Shown: positions 23,112-35,439, counted from the first letter of the stretch. The stretch is 64,000 bases of DNA from Vitellaria paradoxa (GCA_019916065.1 CM034233.1:45754673-45818672); one strand, 5' to 3'. Translations and numbers: made by a program. Notes: generated from the sequence alone by a model not told the origin.

Positions 23112-25713
23112 TAAATCACAATTGATCTGGGTTAATTCTTTTGTGGGGATTTGGATCCTGTTTTGCCAACCTGGGTTTGTACTTTCTAGTATTGATGAAG
23201 CTGGTTACTTAAACCAAAAATTTCGGGGTTAGATGTTTGCAAGTTAGCAACCTACCTCGATATAGACGGTGTCCTTTGAAAATGCTAAAGCAAAGTGGGG
23301 GACCTTGAAATCTATATTGAACAGTGTTCCATACTGTTAACTACATCTTAGAAATTACTTGTTTCTTGATTTCTTTCCTATTTAAAATTCATTTTTTCAA
23401 CTATAAAGATAAGATTGCTACTTTAATCTCCCCCCCCCCCCCCCAAAAAAAAAAAACACGCTCACAAAATGTTGAAATTAAGAACTAATTTAATTAAGCA
23501 AAGGCATTCTACTACTAACGTACTTTTGATTTTCCTGCAAAATATTTTGGCTGGACCTTTTTTGCTCATGGTATTGGATTTGAAGAGGGGAACCAACCCC
23601 ACCCCCCCCCCCCCAGAAAAAAAGGAAAATGTGAGTAACATGTCTAATAATTACTTAAAAAGATAAAATTTTCATATAAAAGTCATGTTAAAAAAAAAAG
23701 TTGAAAAAACGTTCCGAAATAGTCTTTGGTTTACTAAATTAAGCGACTCATTAAATGTAACGGGATTAAAATGTTGGTTAAGATTCAATTTGTGTCTATT
23801 TTTCGAGGGATGTTTTGATAATTTAATATTTTAAATTAATAATATAAAAAATTGAAAATTTAATTTATATTTAATTATTCAAGCCGAGTTGAAACAAATT
23901 TTTAAATAAATTGAACTCGTCCCAAATAGATTAATTCCTTTTACGGTTCCAACACGTTGCATGATAATCTACTTTAATCATGTATCCGTTTTCAGTTGCT
24001 TAAGACTGTTTGGAAGCTCAATTTTTATCAACTCTCGGTGTATATATATATATATATATTGTCAAAAGTTGGGGTTCCTTGGGGGACTCAAAAATTAACA
24101 AAAAAGTACCAAAAAGTTGTATTTTGTAACTTAAATGTAACTTTTAAATGCAATGTTTGGTGTGTTTGGTGGAATTATAATTTTTTTCACTTTTTTGATT
24201 TGTTACAATAAAAAATAAAATAAAAAGTTATCACTTTTTTGATTTGTTACAATGAAAAACATATCAAACACATAGAAGTTATCATTTTTTTGATTTGTTA
24301 CAGTAAAAAGTTTATCAAACACTTAAAAGTTGTCAAAAATGTTAAAAAATACATTTTGTTTTACCAAACACACAAAAAAATATAATTAAAAAAATACATA
24401 AAAAATTATCCAAAGTTTTATTTATTTATTTTTTTGTTTTTGAACCTCCAAACGGCCTCTGATAGTTAAACTTTATAGTGTATTTAATATAAAGACAAGT
24501 AATAATTTTTTGTAATTTTTGACGATGTTTAGTAACTTTTGGTCTTTTTTTGTGTGTCTAGTAAAATATTTTGGTAATTTTTAAATTAAGCAAGTTGGTT
24601 ATTTTTTTGGTAAGTTAAGCAAGTTGTTATTGTTAAGCATAAAAGAGGTAAAATTTAATATTTTGAGGGACACAAACTCCAAAATTAGGCAGTTTTATAC
24701 AAAAAAAATTCAACCTCCGAACTATACTTTACAAATAGAATCGGCCAGCCAGATAAAGATTGGTTCCGTGAATCTATCGCCTCGTCGGATGAAGGCGGGG
24801 ACGGCAATAATAATACTAAATTACATAAATCTCACTGAATATTTAATTAGATATAAGTAAACATTAAATAATTTTAAAATTATAGTGACACTTCTTACTT
24901 GGATAGTTTATTAACACTCAACTTTAATTGTCAATTAAAATAAGAATATTATCGAAATAAATAATATATAATTTTTTTAACTTTTATAAATTATAAAAAT
25001 TTAAAATTGATTTAAAAATAGTTTTATAGTCTTATTATTCGAGATATTGAAATTACTAATCTTAATTAATTATTTAGAATAGGTTATTAGATTCATTTCT
25101 TTGCACGTTTAAAAATGGTAAATAAGTTATATTATGCAAAAATTTTATTTATGATTATATTTTTGTTTAATATCAAGGGAAATGTTAACGATTGTGCTTC
25201 ATAAATTAAGAATATTTGCTAAAAAAAAAAAAGAAAACTTATAAGGTGTTATTATAATAATAAAATAATATTAAGGGTTGGTTTGTTTAGTAAAAAACTA
25301 GTTTTTGGTATTTTTTTGTCTAATATGATTTTTTATCTAAATTTATTTTTTTAAATTATAATTATTAGGCATGTTAACCGTGTTCGTAAATAAAAAATAA
25401 AAAAATTTATATCTGTTCAATTAAAAGTTATTTATTTGACTAAAAAAATAGTAATTTTTTGTATTTTTTCTAATTTCTATCCAAATAGTTGTGAATTTCT
25501 GATTTTTCTTTTATAGCGAATGCGATTAACATGCCTTATAGCTACAACTTCTAAAAATTAAAAAAAAAAAATCACACAAGACAAATAAAAAAAACTGCAA
25601 AATACCCTTATTAGCCAAATGAGGCCTGAGTGCCACCATTTGAGAACCATAACCAAAAGCCAAGTCAAAAACGGATCAGCGTTCGGTGACCACAACACCA
25701 CCCCAAACAAAAG

Positions 25714-25744
<31 letters not shown>

Positions 25745-25880
25745 AATAAATAAATAGCACAAAGCACTTCATCAAAAGCGATAATAATCAAAATTTATTA
25801 ATTTTTTATATTTTTTAATCAAATTTAGTTATATCTTACTTTTATATCAATTTTTTTATATTTTTATTATATATCTTATA
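23112..25880. other. AT-rich intergenic sequence with low-complexity tracts
   Basis: It holds a C15-A12 tract at 23430-23456, a C13 run at 23602-23614, a TA microsatellite near 24041, and three copies of a CACTTTTTTGATTTGTTACA motif (24188, 24232, 24283). Sequence around 24061-24465 ends AACCTCCAAACGGCC and may be a MITE, but I could not fix its ends. An (ATT/AATA) tract lies at about 25712-25755. No gene is seen. Confidence 0.5.
24188..24302. repeat. Three-copy minisatellite, ~45-50 bp spacing
   Basis: CACTTTTTTGATTTGTTACA occurs at 24188, 24232 and (one mismatch) 24283, each followed by an A-rich linker and a GTT(A/G)TCA-like join. Confidence 0.8.
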
Positions 25881-26081
25881 TCTATATAATAAAACACATC
25901 CCATTTCAAAAATATCCCTCTCACAAATTATAATAGATAACAAAGATTCAATTTTATTTCAAAATCAATGGCTGAATGAGTGGCTTCTCCCACAAGATCC
26001 CGTCTTCCTCCTCTTTTCCCTATTTCTTCTTCTACCCACTCGCCCAAAACCCTCTCTCCTGATATTTTGTCCCACCTCTGT

Positions 26082-26083
<2 letters not shown>

Positions 26084-26115
<32 letters not shown>
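26084..26115. repeat. (CT)n microsatellite in a promoter-like stretch
   Basis: Some 16 CT units lie within sequence that recurs, diverged, at 30120-30230 (shared blocks include TTTTCCCTATTTCTTCTTCT and CGGCAACAACACC). Plant 5' UTRs often carry such tracts. Confidence 0.9.
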
Positions 26116-26117
<2 letters not shown>

Positions 26118-26439
26118 CAACAACACCCTCTTCCCTTGCTGAGCAGTGCTCCAGGCACAAGAAGCCACAATCAACAGTGAGGACCAACTCACCATCAGTA
26201 GCTGGACCCGTGTATATCTCTCTCCCCCCCAAATTCAACCAGCTTCCATCTGCTGATCCATTTTGTTCTTTTTTTTTTGGGTAGTTCTTCCCTTTATTGT
26301 TGCTGTGATGGTCCGTGTTTTGCTTGTAAAAAACCCTAGCCCTAGAGGTAGCGATGCCGACTCAGTCTGATTCACCCCTCTTCCGCACGATTCCAATAGA
26401 TTCTCACCGGTTTTGGGCATTTTTGTTGCAAGTTAAACT

Positions 26440-26686
26440 ATGAAGGGAGGTAGAGTGAAGACGGAGAACAAAACACGGATCTGTGATGTGGTGTTAAACT
26501 ATGAAGGAAGAGTAATTTTTTTTTTTTAATTTTTGTTGAGGTTGTGGAGTTTTAGATCTGTGATGTGGCGTGAGCTCTTTATGTGTTTTTGTTGATGGTT
26601 TTGTCTGTGTTGTTGTTTTTAGGCTATCGGTGAAGAGAGATGCCGGAGGCGAGAGAGCCAGCAAAAAGCCTGCGAAGAAGGTGAAG
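26440..26686 (+). pseudogene. Captured 5' end of an HMGB-type chromatin protein gene
   Basis: ATG at 26440 opens MKGGRVKTENKTR. After a likely intron, an exon at 26623-26686 (acceptor TTTTTAG, donor AAG|GTATAA) reads LSVKRDAGGERASKKPAKKV. Plant HMGB proteins begin with a basic tail of the form MKG(A/G)KSK..., then LSV, then Lys-rich, before the HMG box, and their genes have an early intron. No HMG box follows, so only the promoter side and N-terminal tail are present. Two GTTAAACTATGAAGG copies (26434, 26494) make the end of exon 1 uncertain. It lies inside the outer Helitron, and gene-fragment capture is a hallmark of plant Helitrons. The identification rests on about 35 low-complexity residues. 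Confidence 0.42.
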
Positions 26687-26699
26687 GTATAATGCTGTA

Positions 26700-27605
26700 A
26701 ATTATGCAGAGTAACAGGGAGAACGAACATGGAGTTAGAGATGGAATGTGTAAAAGTGTGGGTTTCATGGTACATTCCGACTTGGGCATAAGATTTTGGA
26801 TTTTTTACCAGAGATTTAGGGCTTGACTTATTTTATGGGAAACATTTATGAGTGGGGAACCCTCATTTTGAACTCCTTCTCTCCTTTGGCCGGTGTCGAA
26901 TGCATACGTATATTATTTAATCAGCCTACATATTTATATACACACAATAGCTATCCACCGTCAATTCCGGCACAAGGAAGGAGCATTTGTCAAATCGATT
27001 TCAACAGATTTATCAATTTGGGTCTCAACTTCTCACAGATCTACATCTTGGGTCGAATGTAATTCTCACGCCCACACGAAGAGAGAGCTGATCTCCAAGT
27101 CATGTATTGAAATATTATAAGAAAGTATTTGTTTGTGCAACCAATTTTTGCAGCTATTAAGTCGCACCGCCCGGGAGGGTTCGGCGTGAGTATCTTTTCC
27201 CAGGAGTATCTTTTCCTTCCTGGGAGCTTCGTTCTTTCTCTCTCTAAAACGAATAGTTTTAATTGGGATAATTGAAAATTAATCTGGAATCAAAGTCTAT
27301 TGGTGAGCCTAGCGAGTTCAGTTTAGAGAGTTTTAAATTAGACACATCATAAAACGTTAATTAATTTATACTATTTTTGATATATCTATATGGTTGTGTA
27401 CGTGACAAGGAGAAGTAGATGAGAGAGAGGGGGATAAGAGATTAGTTTTGAAATTCAAACCGTGACGAAAACAAAGAAATGTTGGTTTCAATTGTAGTGT
27501 AACGTGGCTGTTGTTTTACTTTTTTAATTTTTTTCAAATAAAATTTTTTTTAAATAATTTTTTTAGCATTCTAAAATCTTTTAACCATTAATCATTTTAG
27601 ACTGT
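26700..27605. other. Outer Helitron cargo, no gene recognised
   Basis: The sequence is less AT-rich than its surroundings to about 27250. One stretch near 27153-27190 (CAG, then TCGCACCGCCCGGGAGGG, then GTGAGT) looks like a short exon with splice signals, possibly more captured gene sequence. I cannot identify a protein. Confidence 0.3.
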
Positions 27606-27609
27606 TTTA

Positions 27610-27756
27610 GGAGGTGTTTAGTTGAACAAAATTAAGTAAAATTTATCAACTTTTATTAAATTTTTGTACTTCTTTCAATTAAATTTTATCACTTCTACAT
27701 CAAATTTTTATACTTTTAGTATATTTTTTAACTAAATTTTTGCTAACTAAACACCC
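27610..27756. mobile_element. MITE (147 bp, TSD TTTTA)
   Basis: The ends GGAGGTGTTTAGTT and AACTAAACACCC are imperfect inverted repeats. TTTTA flanks both sides (27605-27609 and 27757-27761). The interior is AT-rich without coding sequence. The superfamily is uncertain. Confidence 0.6.
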
Positions 27757-27811
27757 TTTTAATTACTTTCAAAATTTTTTAGCATAGTTGATGTTTTAAC
27801 CTAATTATTAA

Positions 27812-28754
27812 GATCTCGTTTGGTAACGTTTTTGTTTTTTGTTTGATATTTTCAAAATTTTAAAAACTCGCAACAGAAACATATGTTGATAAACATACAG
27901 ATTTTTTTTTTCTATTGTCAATATTTTGTTAATTTTAAAATTTTATCGATTTTTGCTACATTACATAAAAATAAATTATTTTATTCAAATATTTTATTAA
28001 AATAAGTTATTTTAATAAATAATATAATTAAATTCAATAAATTAAATTAATTATATAAATTAATATAAATTATTTTTAGTAAATATAAAACTAATTTTAT
28101 TTAATTTAATAATTAATTATTGTTAAATTATTGGAAATAAATATCATGATTAATTTATTTAATTGAATAATTAAATTAATTTATATAAAATAATTAATAG
28201 TAAATAATTAAATTACATTAATTTTAATTTAATAATTGCTATTAAGTTATTTAAATAAATATCATAATTAAATTAATTATTTATGATTTAATTAATTTAA
28301 TTTATATAAAATAAATTTTATTAAATTATTTTAATAAATAGTTAAATAAATTTAATTAATTTAAAAATAAATAATTTAATTTAATAATTAATCTAATTTA
28401 ATTATTTATTTAATTACTTTTAATGAATAATATAATTTAATATTTTTATTGAATTTGATATAATTTAATTAATTTTTTATATTTTTTGAATTAAATGATT
28501 TTAATAAATAATCTACTGTATTAATTAAATTAAATTAAATTAAAATATATTTTATTAAGTTCTATTAATTTTTTAAAATTAATAAAATTAAATATTTTTT
28601 AAAATAAAAAATTAATAATTATAAACAAACTTACATTTTCAAATGCAGTTTTAATTTTCATTTCAGAAAATACAAACGGCAACAGAAAATAAAAAACAGA
28701 AAACAGTAACAGAAAAACAATAACAAAAAAACGACAACGTTGTCAAACGAGCCC
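27812..28754. mobile_element. Large Tourist-like MITE (943 bp, TSD TAA)
   Basis: The left end GATCTCGTTTGGTAACG and right end CGTTGTCAAACGAGCCC are inverted repeats with a few mismatches. TAA flanks both sides (27809-27811, 28755-28757). The interior 27950-28620 is almost pure A/T built from TTAATTTAAT-like words, probably enlarged by slippage. No transposase is seen. Confidence 0.7.
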
Positions 28755-28922
28755 TAAACAATTGTATCTATTAGATAATGTCAACTAAATTTTTTATTTA
28801 AAATTGTATTTAAATTTCAATTTTAATGTACCCAAAGCATAAATTTTAAATACTTACATTTTTACATTTTTATATCATTTATATAATGAGAAAATTTAAT
28901 TTAATTTAATTAATTTAATTTA

Positions 28923-29080
28923 GGTACCGTTTGGTATCTACAAAAAACAAAAAAGAAACTCTAAAAACTTCTAAAAACTCTATCATATTAACTTTTTTAT
29001 TTCACTACACACATTACGAACTCACAATTTTTCTCACTTTATCTCATTTATTCTCACTTTTTATCACTCCAAACAGACCC
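28923..29080. mobile_element. Tourist-like MITE (158 bp, TSD TTA)
   Basis: Starts GGTACCGTTTGG and ends CCAAACAGACCC, flanked by TTA at 28920-28922 and 29081-29083. Same terminal style as the MITEs at 22984, 27812 and 46253. Confidence 0.7.
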
Positions 29081-29083
29081 TTA

Positions 29084-29984
29084 ATGATATTATTTATTAA
29101 AAATAATTTTAGTTTAATAAAATATTTGTTTTCCTTTTTACTTTGGTTATTTTTCCGATCGCATCACATAAAAATAATAATCACTCACTATTCTCATATA
29201 ACTTTTTGAATATTTTTTATATAAAAGTTTTAAAATTAATATTTTAAAAAATTTGATAATATTTATATTAAATAAAAAAATTATACATATTTATTAAATA
29301 ATGTATTAATACTTATTACACAAATTCAATTAAATTTTTTATTTAAAAAATATATATTTAAACTTTAATTTTCTTTAAAATTTTATTAAAAAATAAACAT
29401 GTAAATTAATATTTAATTTTGATGTGCTTAAAATTTAAAATTTAAATACATACACTTTTACAGTCTTTGTGTCAAATTTTGAATTTTAATTTTTCAATTT
29501 GAAATTTTTTTTAACTGTTAGATTTGCACAATGTCCAAGATTATTTCTTTCGCTCTTCACTTTGGTCAATCACGTCACATGAAACACAATCCCTCACGAT
29601 TCCCATATATCTTTTAAATACTTTTTATACATAAAAGTTTTTAAATTAATATTTTAAAATTTTTGATAATTTTTGTAATAAATAATAAAATTATAAACAT
29701 TTATTAAATGAGGTATAGATACTTATTAGACAAAGTAATTTGAATCTTTTTATTTAAAAAAAAATATTTAAACTTTATTGTTCTTTAAAATTTTATGAAA
29801 AATAAATATTTCAATTAAATTTTTAATTTTAATATATTTAAAACTTAAATTTTAAATATATACACTTTTATACTCTTTGTGTCATTTATAATATAAAGAA
29901 ACTTAAAATTTTAAATTTGAGATAATTTTAACTGTTAGATTTACTCGATATATATGATTATTTTTTCCTCTTATTCTTCACATA
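29084..29984. repeat. Tandem array of ~412-bp AT-rich monomers
   Basis: Two and a fraction monomers repeat with a ~412-bp period, for example TACACTTTTA(C/T)A(G/C)TCTTTGTGTCA near 29452 and 29866, and the (G/A)ATCNC(G/A)TCACAT block near 29158 and 29570. The array breaks off at 29984 where the next Helitron starts. Related monomers, singly or in reverse, occur near 31660-32180, 32600-33060, 41640-41960, 44400-44660 and 55260-55760, always in or beside Helitrons. Confidence 0.7.
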
Positions 29985-30089
29985 TCTATATTACAACATC
30001 ACCCACTTGATTTGACAGTTATATCATGAAATCAATGGCTATAATTTTGTTTTATACAACCAATGACTAAGATTTTACAAACATACTGC

Positions 30090-30680
30090 CTCAATTCAAA
30101 AATACCCCTCAATTCAAACATCCCGCCTTCCCCTCTTTTCCCTATTTCTTCTTCTATCCCACTCTCTCAAAACCCTCTCTCCCTTCCCGTCGTCCCACCT
30201 TTGTTCTCTCTCTCTCTTTCGGCAACAACACCTTTCTCACTGACTCTCCCTGACTGAGCATTACCTGTATGCCTCTTTTTTCTTTTTTTTTTTTTTTTTT
30301 GGCAGTTCTTCCTTTTATTGTTGCTGTGAAACTTACATTTTATTTTGTTGTGAATTTGTGTAGCAAATTTCTTACTCTTGAGGGAGGGGGCTCTACAGTC
30401 TGCGGTAAATTTGCTCCTTCCTCAAATTTTTTTTTGGGTAAGTAATCCTTCATAAAATTTTTTTGCTTTTTGCCTCTTCTGAATTTTTTTTTTGCCGAGC
30501 AAGCGAGGCTGCAAAGAACCGATTTCTTTGAGGCTGTGTGTAGCTCTCTGAGTGAGAGAGAAAGAGTGAGAGAGAGAGAGAGAGAGAGACTAGAATGAAT
30601 TATACTTGACGAGAGAGAGTAGAATGAACTATACCTGACGAGGGAATGACTCTATATGCCTTTTGGAATTTCTCTTTACA
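30090..30680. promoter_or_regulatory. Promoter-like 5' region of Helitron 2
   Basis: Pyrimidine-rich sequence at 30120-30230 is a diverged copy of 26000-26130 in the outer Helitron. A (GA)n tract lies at about 30550-30590, followed by a ~30-bp tandem repeat (TAGAATGAA(T/C)TATAC(T/C)TGACGAG) near 30592 and 30621. It resembles a plant 5' UTR; no transcript start is assigned. Confidence 0.35.
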
Positions 30681-30684
30681 GCAG

Positions 30685-31070
30685 TTGAATGAACCTCTGC
30701 TATGCTTACACCCGGGCACTAAAAAAAAATCCTGAGACAGCAAAGCCCAATCACCTCCAGTGCCGCCGATTCAACTCAACTTGCCCGGCTACCACCGCTG
30801 AAATTGAAAGCAAAGAAATCGAAACTGAAAATAAAAAATTCCAATTAATTTCTTTCTGCTCGACTGCAAGCGCCCAACGTAAGTGGTGTTTGACCACTCT
30901 GCCGGCGACACAATGTGCTTCTCCAGGATCTTGTTTTGCGATCGTGCTCCAGGATCTCTTCGTTGGCCTCGAATCGGCGTCACCGGAGGTGAAGTGGTGA
31001 TTGGATTTTGTTGTCTCTGAGACTGCTGAGAGTATGTAAATGAGGGTGTAAGCCAACGGTGTAAGCGTAG
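30685..31070. repeat. Imperfect inverted repeat, ~90-bp arms
   Basis: The reverse complement of about 30685-30772 matches 30971-31070: shared words include GAATCGGCG, GGAGGTGA, GTGATTGG, TGTCTC and GGGTGTAAGC. The spacer is about 200 bp. The segment is GC-rich relative to its surroundings and may be captured genic DNA. Both strands stay open here, but I recognise no protein. Confidence 0.65.
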
Positions 31071-31199
31071 CATTTCGCCCAAGAGCTGTCGATTTCCGAG
31101 GTTGCCTCTGCGATGACTTTATTAGAAAATGACATCTTCACGTGCCATGACAGTGTTCCCATTTGCTGGGTAATGGTTATTTGAGGAGTTAGTTTTGTG

Positions 31200-33062
31200 A
31201 ATGGTTAAAACTTGATTACCATTCATTGGGAAATGGTTAAAACTTCACTGTATCTTTTCGTTTTGTCTAAATTTTGTGTGTAAATCGTAAAAATAAAATA
31301 GAAATTATAAAAAGAAAAAAGTGTAAAAATAAATTATAAAATAGAAATTACTAATCATAAGAGATTAGTGTTTGTCACATTTTTTTTATTTATTACATAT
31401 ATTATCACAATTTTAAAATGTTATTTGAAAATATAAAATATAAAGGTACAAAAATATAATTTGGCCTGTAAACAGTTCAAATGTAAATTTATTCCAAAAT
31501 TAACTTTTTAAAAAACTGTTATAAATAAATATTTAACAAAATATGAGAAGAGTAATAGAATGTATTTTCATGTAAGTGATCAAAAAGGAAAAATAATTCT
31601 GACTATTGAACAAATTCAACAGTTAAAAATATGTCAAATTCAAATTCTTTAGCTTTATTACTATATAAAACACAAAGAGTGTAAAAATTTATGTATTTAA
31701 AATTTTAAATTTTAATTACGTTAAAATTGTATTTTTAATTTAAATATTTATTCTTTAAGAAAATTTTTAAGAAACTTAAAGTTTAAATTATTTTTTAAAA
31801 AAATTAGTTAACTTTATCTAATATATTATTATAAATACTCACATTTAAAAAAAATTAAAGTGGCCGAAAAGACAACTAAAGTTAAAAATATACCAAATTT
31901 AAGTTTTCTAGCCTCTTTATTATATTATATAGATAACACAAATAGTATAAAAATGTATGTATTTAAAAAAATTTCCCCCATTAAATAAAAAACTCCAAAA
32001 ATTTTTTATTTTTTCCAATTAAATTTCTTCACGTGTTACTTTTACACTATCATAACCAATAGTATAAAAATTTATATTAATATAAAAATTATTAATTTAA
32101 ATACATATATTTTTACACTATTAATTTTAAAGAATTTAAATTTGATATATTTTTAACCGTTAGATTTATTTAATGGTCAGTATTATTTTTTTCCTCCCAC
32201 TTTAGTTGTTTTTTCGGTCACTTTACAAAAAACAATACACTCTTATTTTTCTCTCCAATTTAGATTGTTTTATAAATGTTTTTAAAATATTTTTTATATG
32301 AATGTACATTAGACAAAGTTTTTTTTGTTTTACAAATAATATTTAAAATCTAATTTTAAAAATTAAAAATAATATTTTTTAATAATATTTTTGAAATTTT
32401 GGAAAAAAATTAATAAAAAAATCAAAAAATAAAAAAAAGTATTAATGTTTTTTGTCTGGCACCCCCTCATTATCTCAGGAAAAAAAGAATGTCATACAAA
32501 TTTGTAGTATTGTTTTTTAATAATTAATTTTAAAGAATTTAAAATTGTTATATTTTTAATTGTTGCATTTATTTTTATATTAATTTTTAAGAGTATATTT
32601 AAATTTGTTATATTAATAATAATTTTTTCCTTTCCACTTTAGTTGTTTTTCGGTTACTTTACATAAAAATATACTCTTATTTTTCTCTCCATTTTAGATT
32701 TTTTTATAAATGTTTTTTAAAATTAAAAATAATATTCATTTGATTTTTTTTTATAGTTGTGTATGTGATGTGAGGAGAGACAGATACTGGGTGGAATGGC
32801 ATTCTTTTTTTTCCAAGAAAGGAAGGGGTGCCATGCAAAAAATGTTAATACTTTTTTTTTTTTTTGAAAACAAAAACTTAACAGATTTTAAATAAGTAGT
32901 AAAAATCACTTTTAAATTTAAGAAATATATTCACTTTTACATTGTTTGTGTTATTTATATAATAAGGAATCAAAATAATTTAAATTTGGTATATTTTTAT
33001 TTGTTTATTTTAGATTGTATCTAAGTTATTTTTATAATTTTTTATATAAATTTATTTTAATT
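31200..33062. other. AT-rich filler of Helitron 2 with diverged monomers
   Basis: Pieces of the ~412-bp monomer appear in reverse (about 31620-31950) and forward (about 32080-32250, 32520-33010) orientation. No coding sequence is seen. Confidence 0.5.
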
Positions 33063-34035
33063 ATAAATTTAATTAGTTTTTAGTTTCTTTGGTGTAATAA
33101 TATAAATTGTGAACAATTTAAAAAGGTTACCAAGTAAGCCAACGAATATTTTTCAAAAGATTTAAAACTTATATGAAATTTAAAAATTAATTTAAAATTA
33201 ATATTAAATTAAATGTTGACTTTAAAATAATAATAATTTTAAATTAGTTAACAACATTAATTATAAATTAAATCTTATAGATTAAATAGGAAATAATATA
33301 ATTAAAAGTTAAATTACATAAAATAATATTAAGAAATTATATTATTTAAAATTTAATTTAAAAATAATAATATTATATTATTATTCAAAAATATTACTTT
33401 TAATAGAAATCATAAGAAATTAAATGTTGACTTTATCTATTTGATACTTTAAATGTTTTTCACATATAATTTTTCAGGTTTCAATAGGTTATTAAATGTT
33501 TTTCACAATGATGATTTTTTAGTGTAATAACACTATCTTTAGAACATGAATTTGTGAAAAGTAAAAGGAATATAAAATTAAAAGAAGTAGGTACACCTTA
33601 TACTTTATTTTTAATTGATTAAAAAACAAGATCAGTAGGATGTAGTAGTGGTGCCTTTTTTTTTTTTAAACCAAAGAGAGTAAATGCAAATCTTTTCTAG
33701 GGAAATAAGACGAAGACTACCAATAGGACGCAATTATTATTTTTTTACGCCTACTCCTTTGATGCTAATTAGAAGGTAGGAACTGATGCCTTTGTCTTAG
33801 TTTTTAGTTTCTTTAGTGTAATAATAGAAATTATGAACAATTTAAAAAGGTTACCAAGTAGACCAACGAATATTATTCAAAAGATTTAAAACTTATATGA
33901 AATTAAATGTTAACTTTAAAATAATAATATTTTAAATTACTTAACAATATTTTATGAAATTAAATATTAGTTAACAACATTAATTATAAATTAAATAGGA
34001 AATAATAAAATTAAAAGTTAAATTATATAAAATAA
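33063..34035. repeat. 722-bp tandem duplication in Helitron 2 (target of Helitron 1)
   Basis: The block with GTTTCTTTGGTGTAATAATA at 33086 recurs at 33808 (offset 722). The second copy runs to 34035, is cut by Helitron 1, and resumes at 47339 (TATTAAGAGATTAAATTATT onward), collinear with 33327 onward of the first copy. The first copy is therefore the empty-site version. Confidence 0.9.
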
Positions 34036-34049
34036 CTAGTGAACAACCC

Positions 34050-34062
34050 GTGTCTACGACAC
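34050..34062 (-). terminator. 3' terminal hairpin of Helitron 1
   Basis: GTGTC-TAC-GACAC is a perfect 5-bp stem, 10 bp inside the CTAG terminus. Helitron 3' hairpins act as the rolling-circle replication terminator. Confidence 0.8.
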
Positions 34063-35050
34063 TTCTCAACTAAAATGAAATATATTAGTACATTTTCTTT
34101 TTTAAAAAATTGAAAATAAATTTTATTTTCATTGTATTTTTTTCTTCAGAAAAAGTAAAGCACAATTTGAAAATTATCAGTTAAATATCCAATACAAACT
34201 CAAAATTCAATATCACAATCACATTTATAAAAAGAAAATATTATGACATGCTTACAATCAAAGTACTACCAGATTACTTGATTACTCGACAATGAGTCAA
34301 CTTTGGAAGTAATTAAATAAAAATATGAAAGATTTTCTTAAGAAATCCCATTTACTTGCATATAGGTTAATAAGAGATCTTCACGATAATTTCCTAAAAA
34401 TACACGCGAGAAACAAAAACTATTGGGTAAATCACTGAAATTGGTTTTAGTGGAAGAAATTCCAAAATACATTTAAGAGTTTTTGTTGTTTTAGCTGGTA
34501 AGCCACTACCAGTGCCCTTAAAAAAAAAGAACATTGAAATATGAACTACGAAAACCAAGTAAAAAAATAAAAATTAAAGGAGCACCAAACATACTTGAGT
34601 GAAATTGTTATAGCCAATTTTGTTCAGAGTACTCTATTCTATATAGTTTAAAATTGTTGGCACCCTAGGGAGCTTGATTGTTGCTTTGGGTCTTTTGTTA
34701 TTTTGTCTCTTAACGAAAGACCAGTATCGTCATCCTCAAAGTATTAACATATAAGTTTTTGCGAGAATGAGTCGTATTTACGAAATATCTCCACTCTTGG
34801 ATTGTGGGGAAGCTTAAAAAATAAATGGGAAGAGATTTGTTCACATTGAAATAAACAATACAATGGGCATAAAAATTTGACATAGATAACGGATTTAACA
34901 AAAGTACAGTAATTGTCACTTATGTAGTAAAGCTTCACAAAAAGAGAGTAATCTTAGCATCTAACAAAATAAAAATTTTCTCCACAAAAAAAAAAAAAAG
35001 TATTTCTTTACAAAATAAACATCTTAATAATGTCTTCACGTTTAAGCTAT

Positions 35051-35158
35051 CTAAAAGGCCTTTGGATGCTTGTACCCTTTCTTTTTCTTCATCACTTCCC
35101 ACAATGATTTCATGTCAATCTCTGCATATTGTTCCCAATGAGAAGCACGCTTGCTGAC
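35051..35158 (-). pseudogene. Helitron 1 last 3' exon, second copy
   Basis: After an acceptor-like AATTAG, 36 codons including the stop read VSKRASHWEQYAEIDMKSLW and on to KHPKAF. It is a diverged duplicate of the exon at 35335-35439 and homologous to the final exon of Helitron 2 (53803-53895). Part of a ~285-bp tandem duplication (about 34950-35520). Confidence 0.6.
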
Positions 35159-35334
35159 CTAATTAATTATGAAATCATTAATAAAATACAAAAAATATGA
35201 AAGAGAGAGTAAAGTTTCAAAAAAAAAAAAAAGAAGATAATCTTAGTACCTAACAAAATAAAGATTTTCTTCACAAAAAGGAAATGTTTCTTTACAAAAG
35301 AGATTTCTTAATAATGTCTTCAAGCTGATGCTGT

Positions 35335-35439
35335 CTAATAGACCTTTGGATTGTGCCCGTATTTTCTCTTCATCACTTCCCACAATGATTTCGTGTCAAT
35401 CTCTACATATTGTTGCCAATGAGGAGAATATACGATGAC
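35335..35439 (-). pseudogene. Helitron 1 last 3' exon, first copy
   Basis: Acceptor AATAAG, then VIVYSPHWQQYVEIDTKSLW and on to the stop at 35335. It aligns with IVVFAPKWRKCIELDTWTF in Helitron 2. The exon lies after the Rep/helicase stop codon, so it belongs either to an alternative 3' end or to a separate small gene. Confidence 0.55.

Noticed and set aside
30689..31160. Protein-coding gene in the GC-rich island of Helitron 2
   Set aside because: Several frames are open on both strands because of low stop density and an inverted repeat; none shows a recognisable domain.
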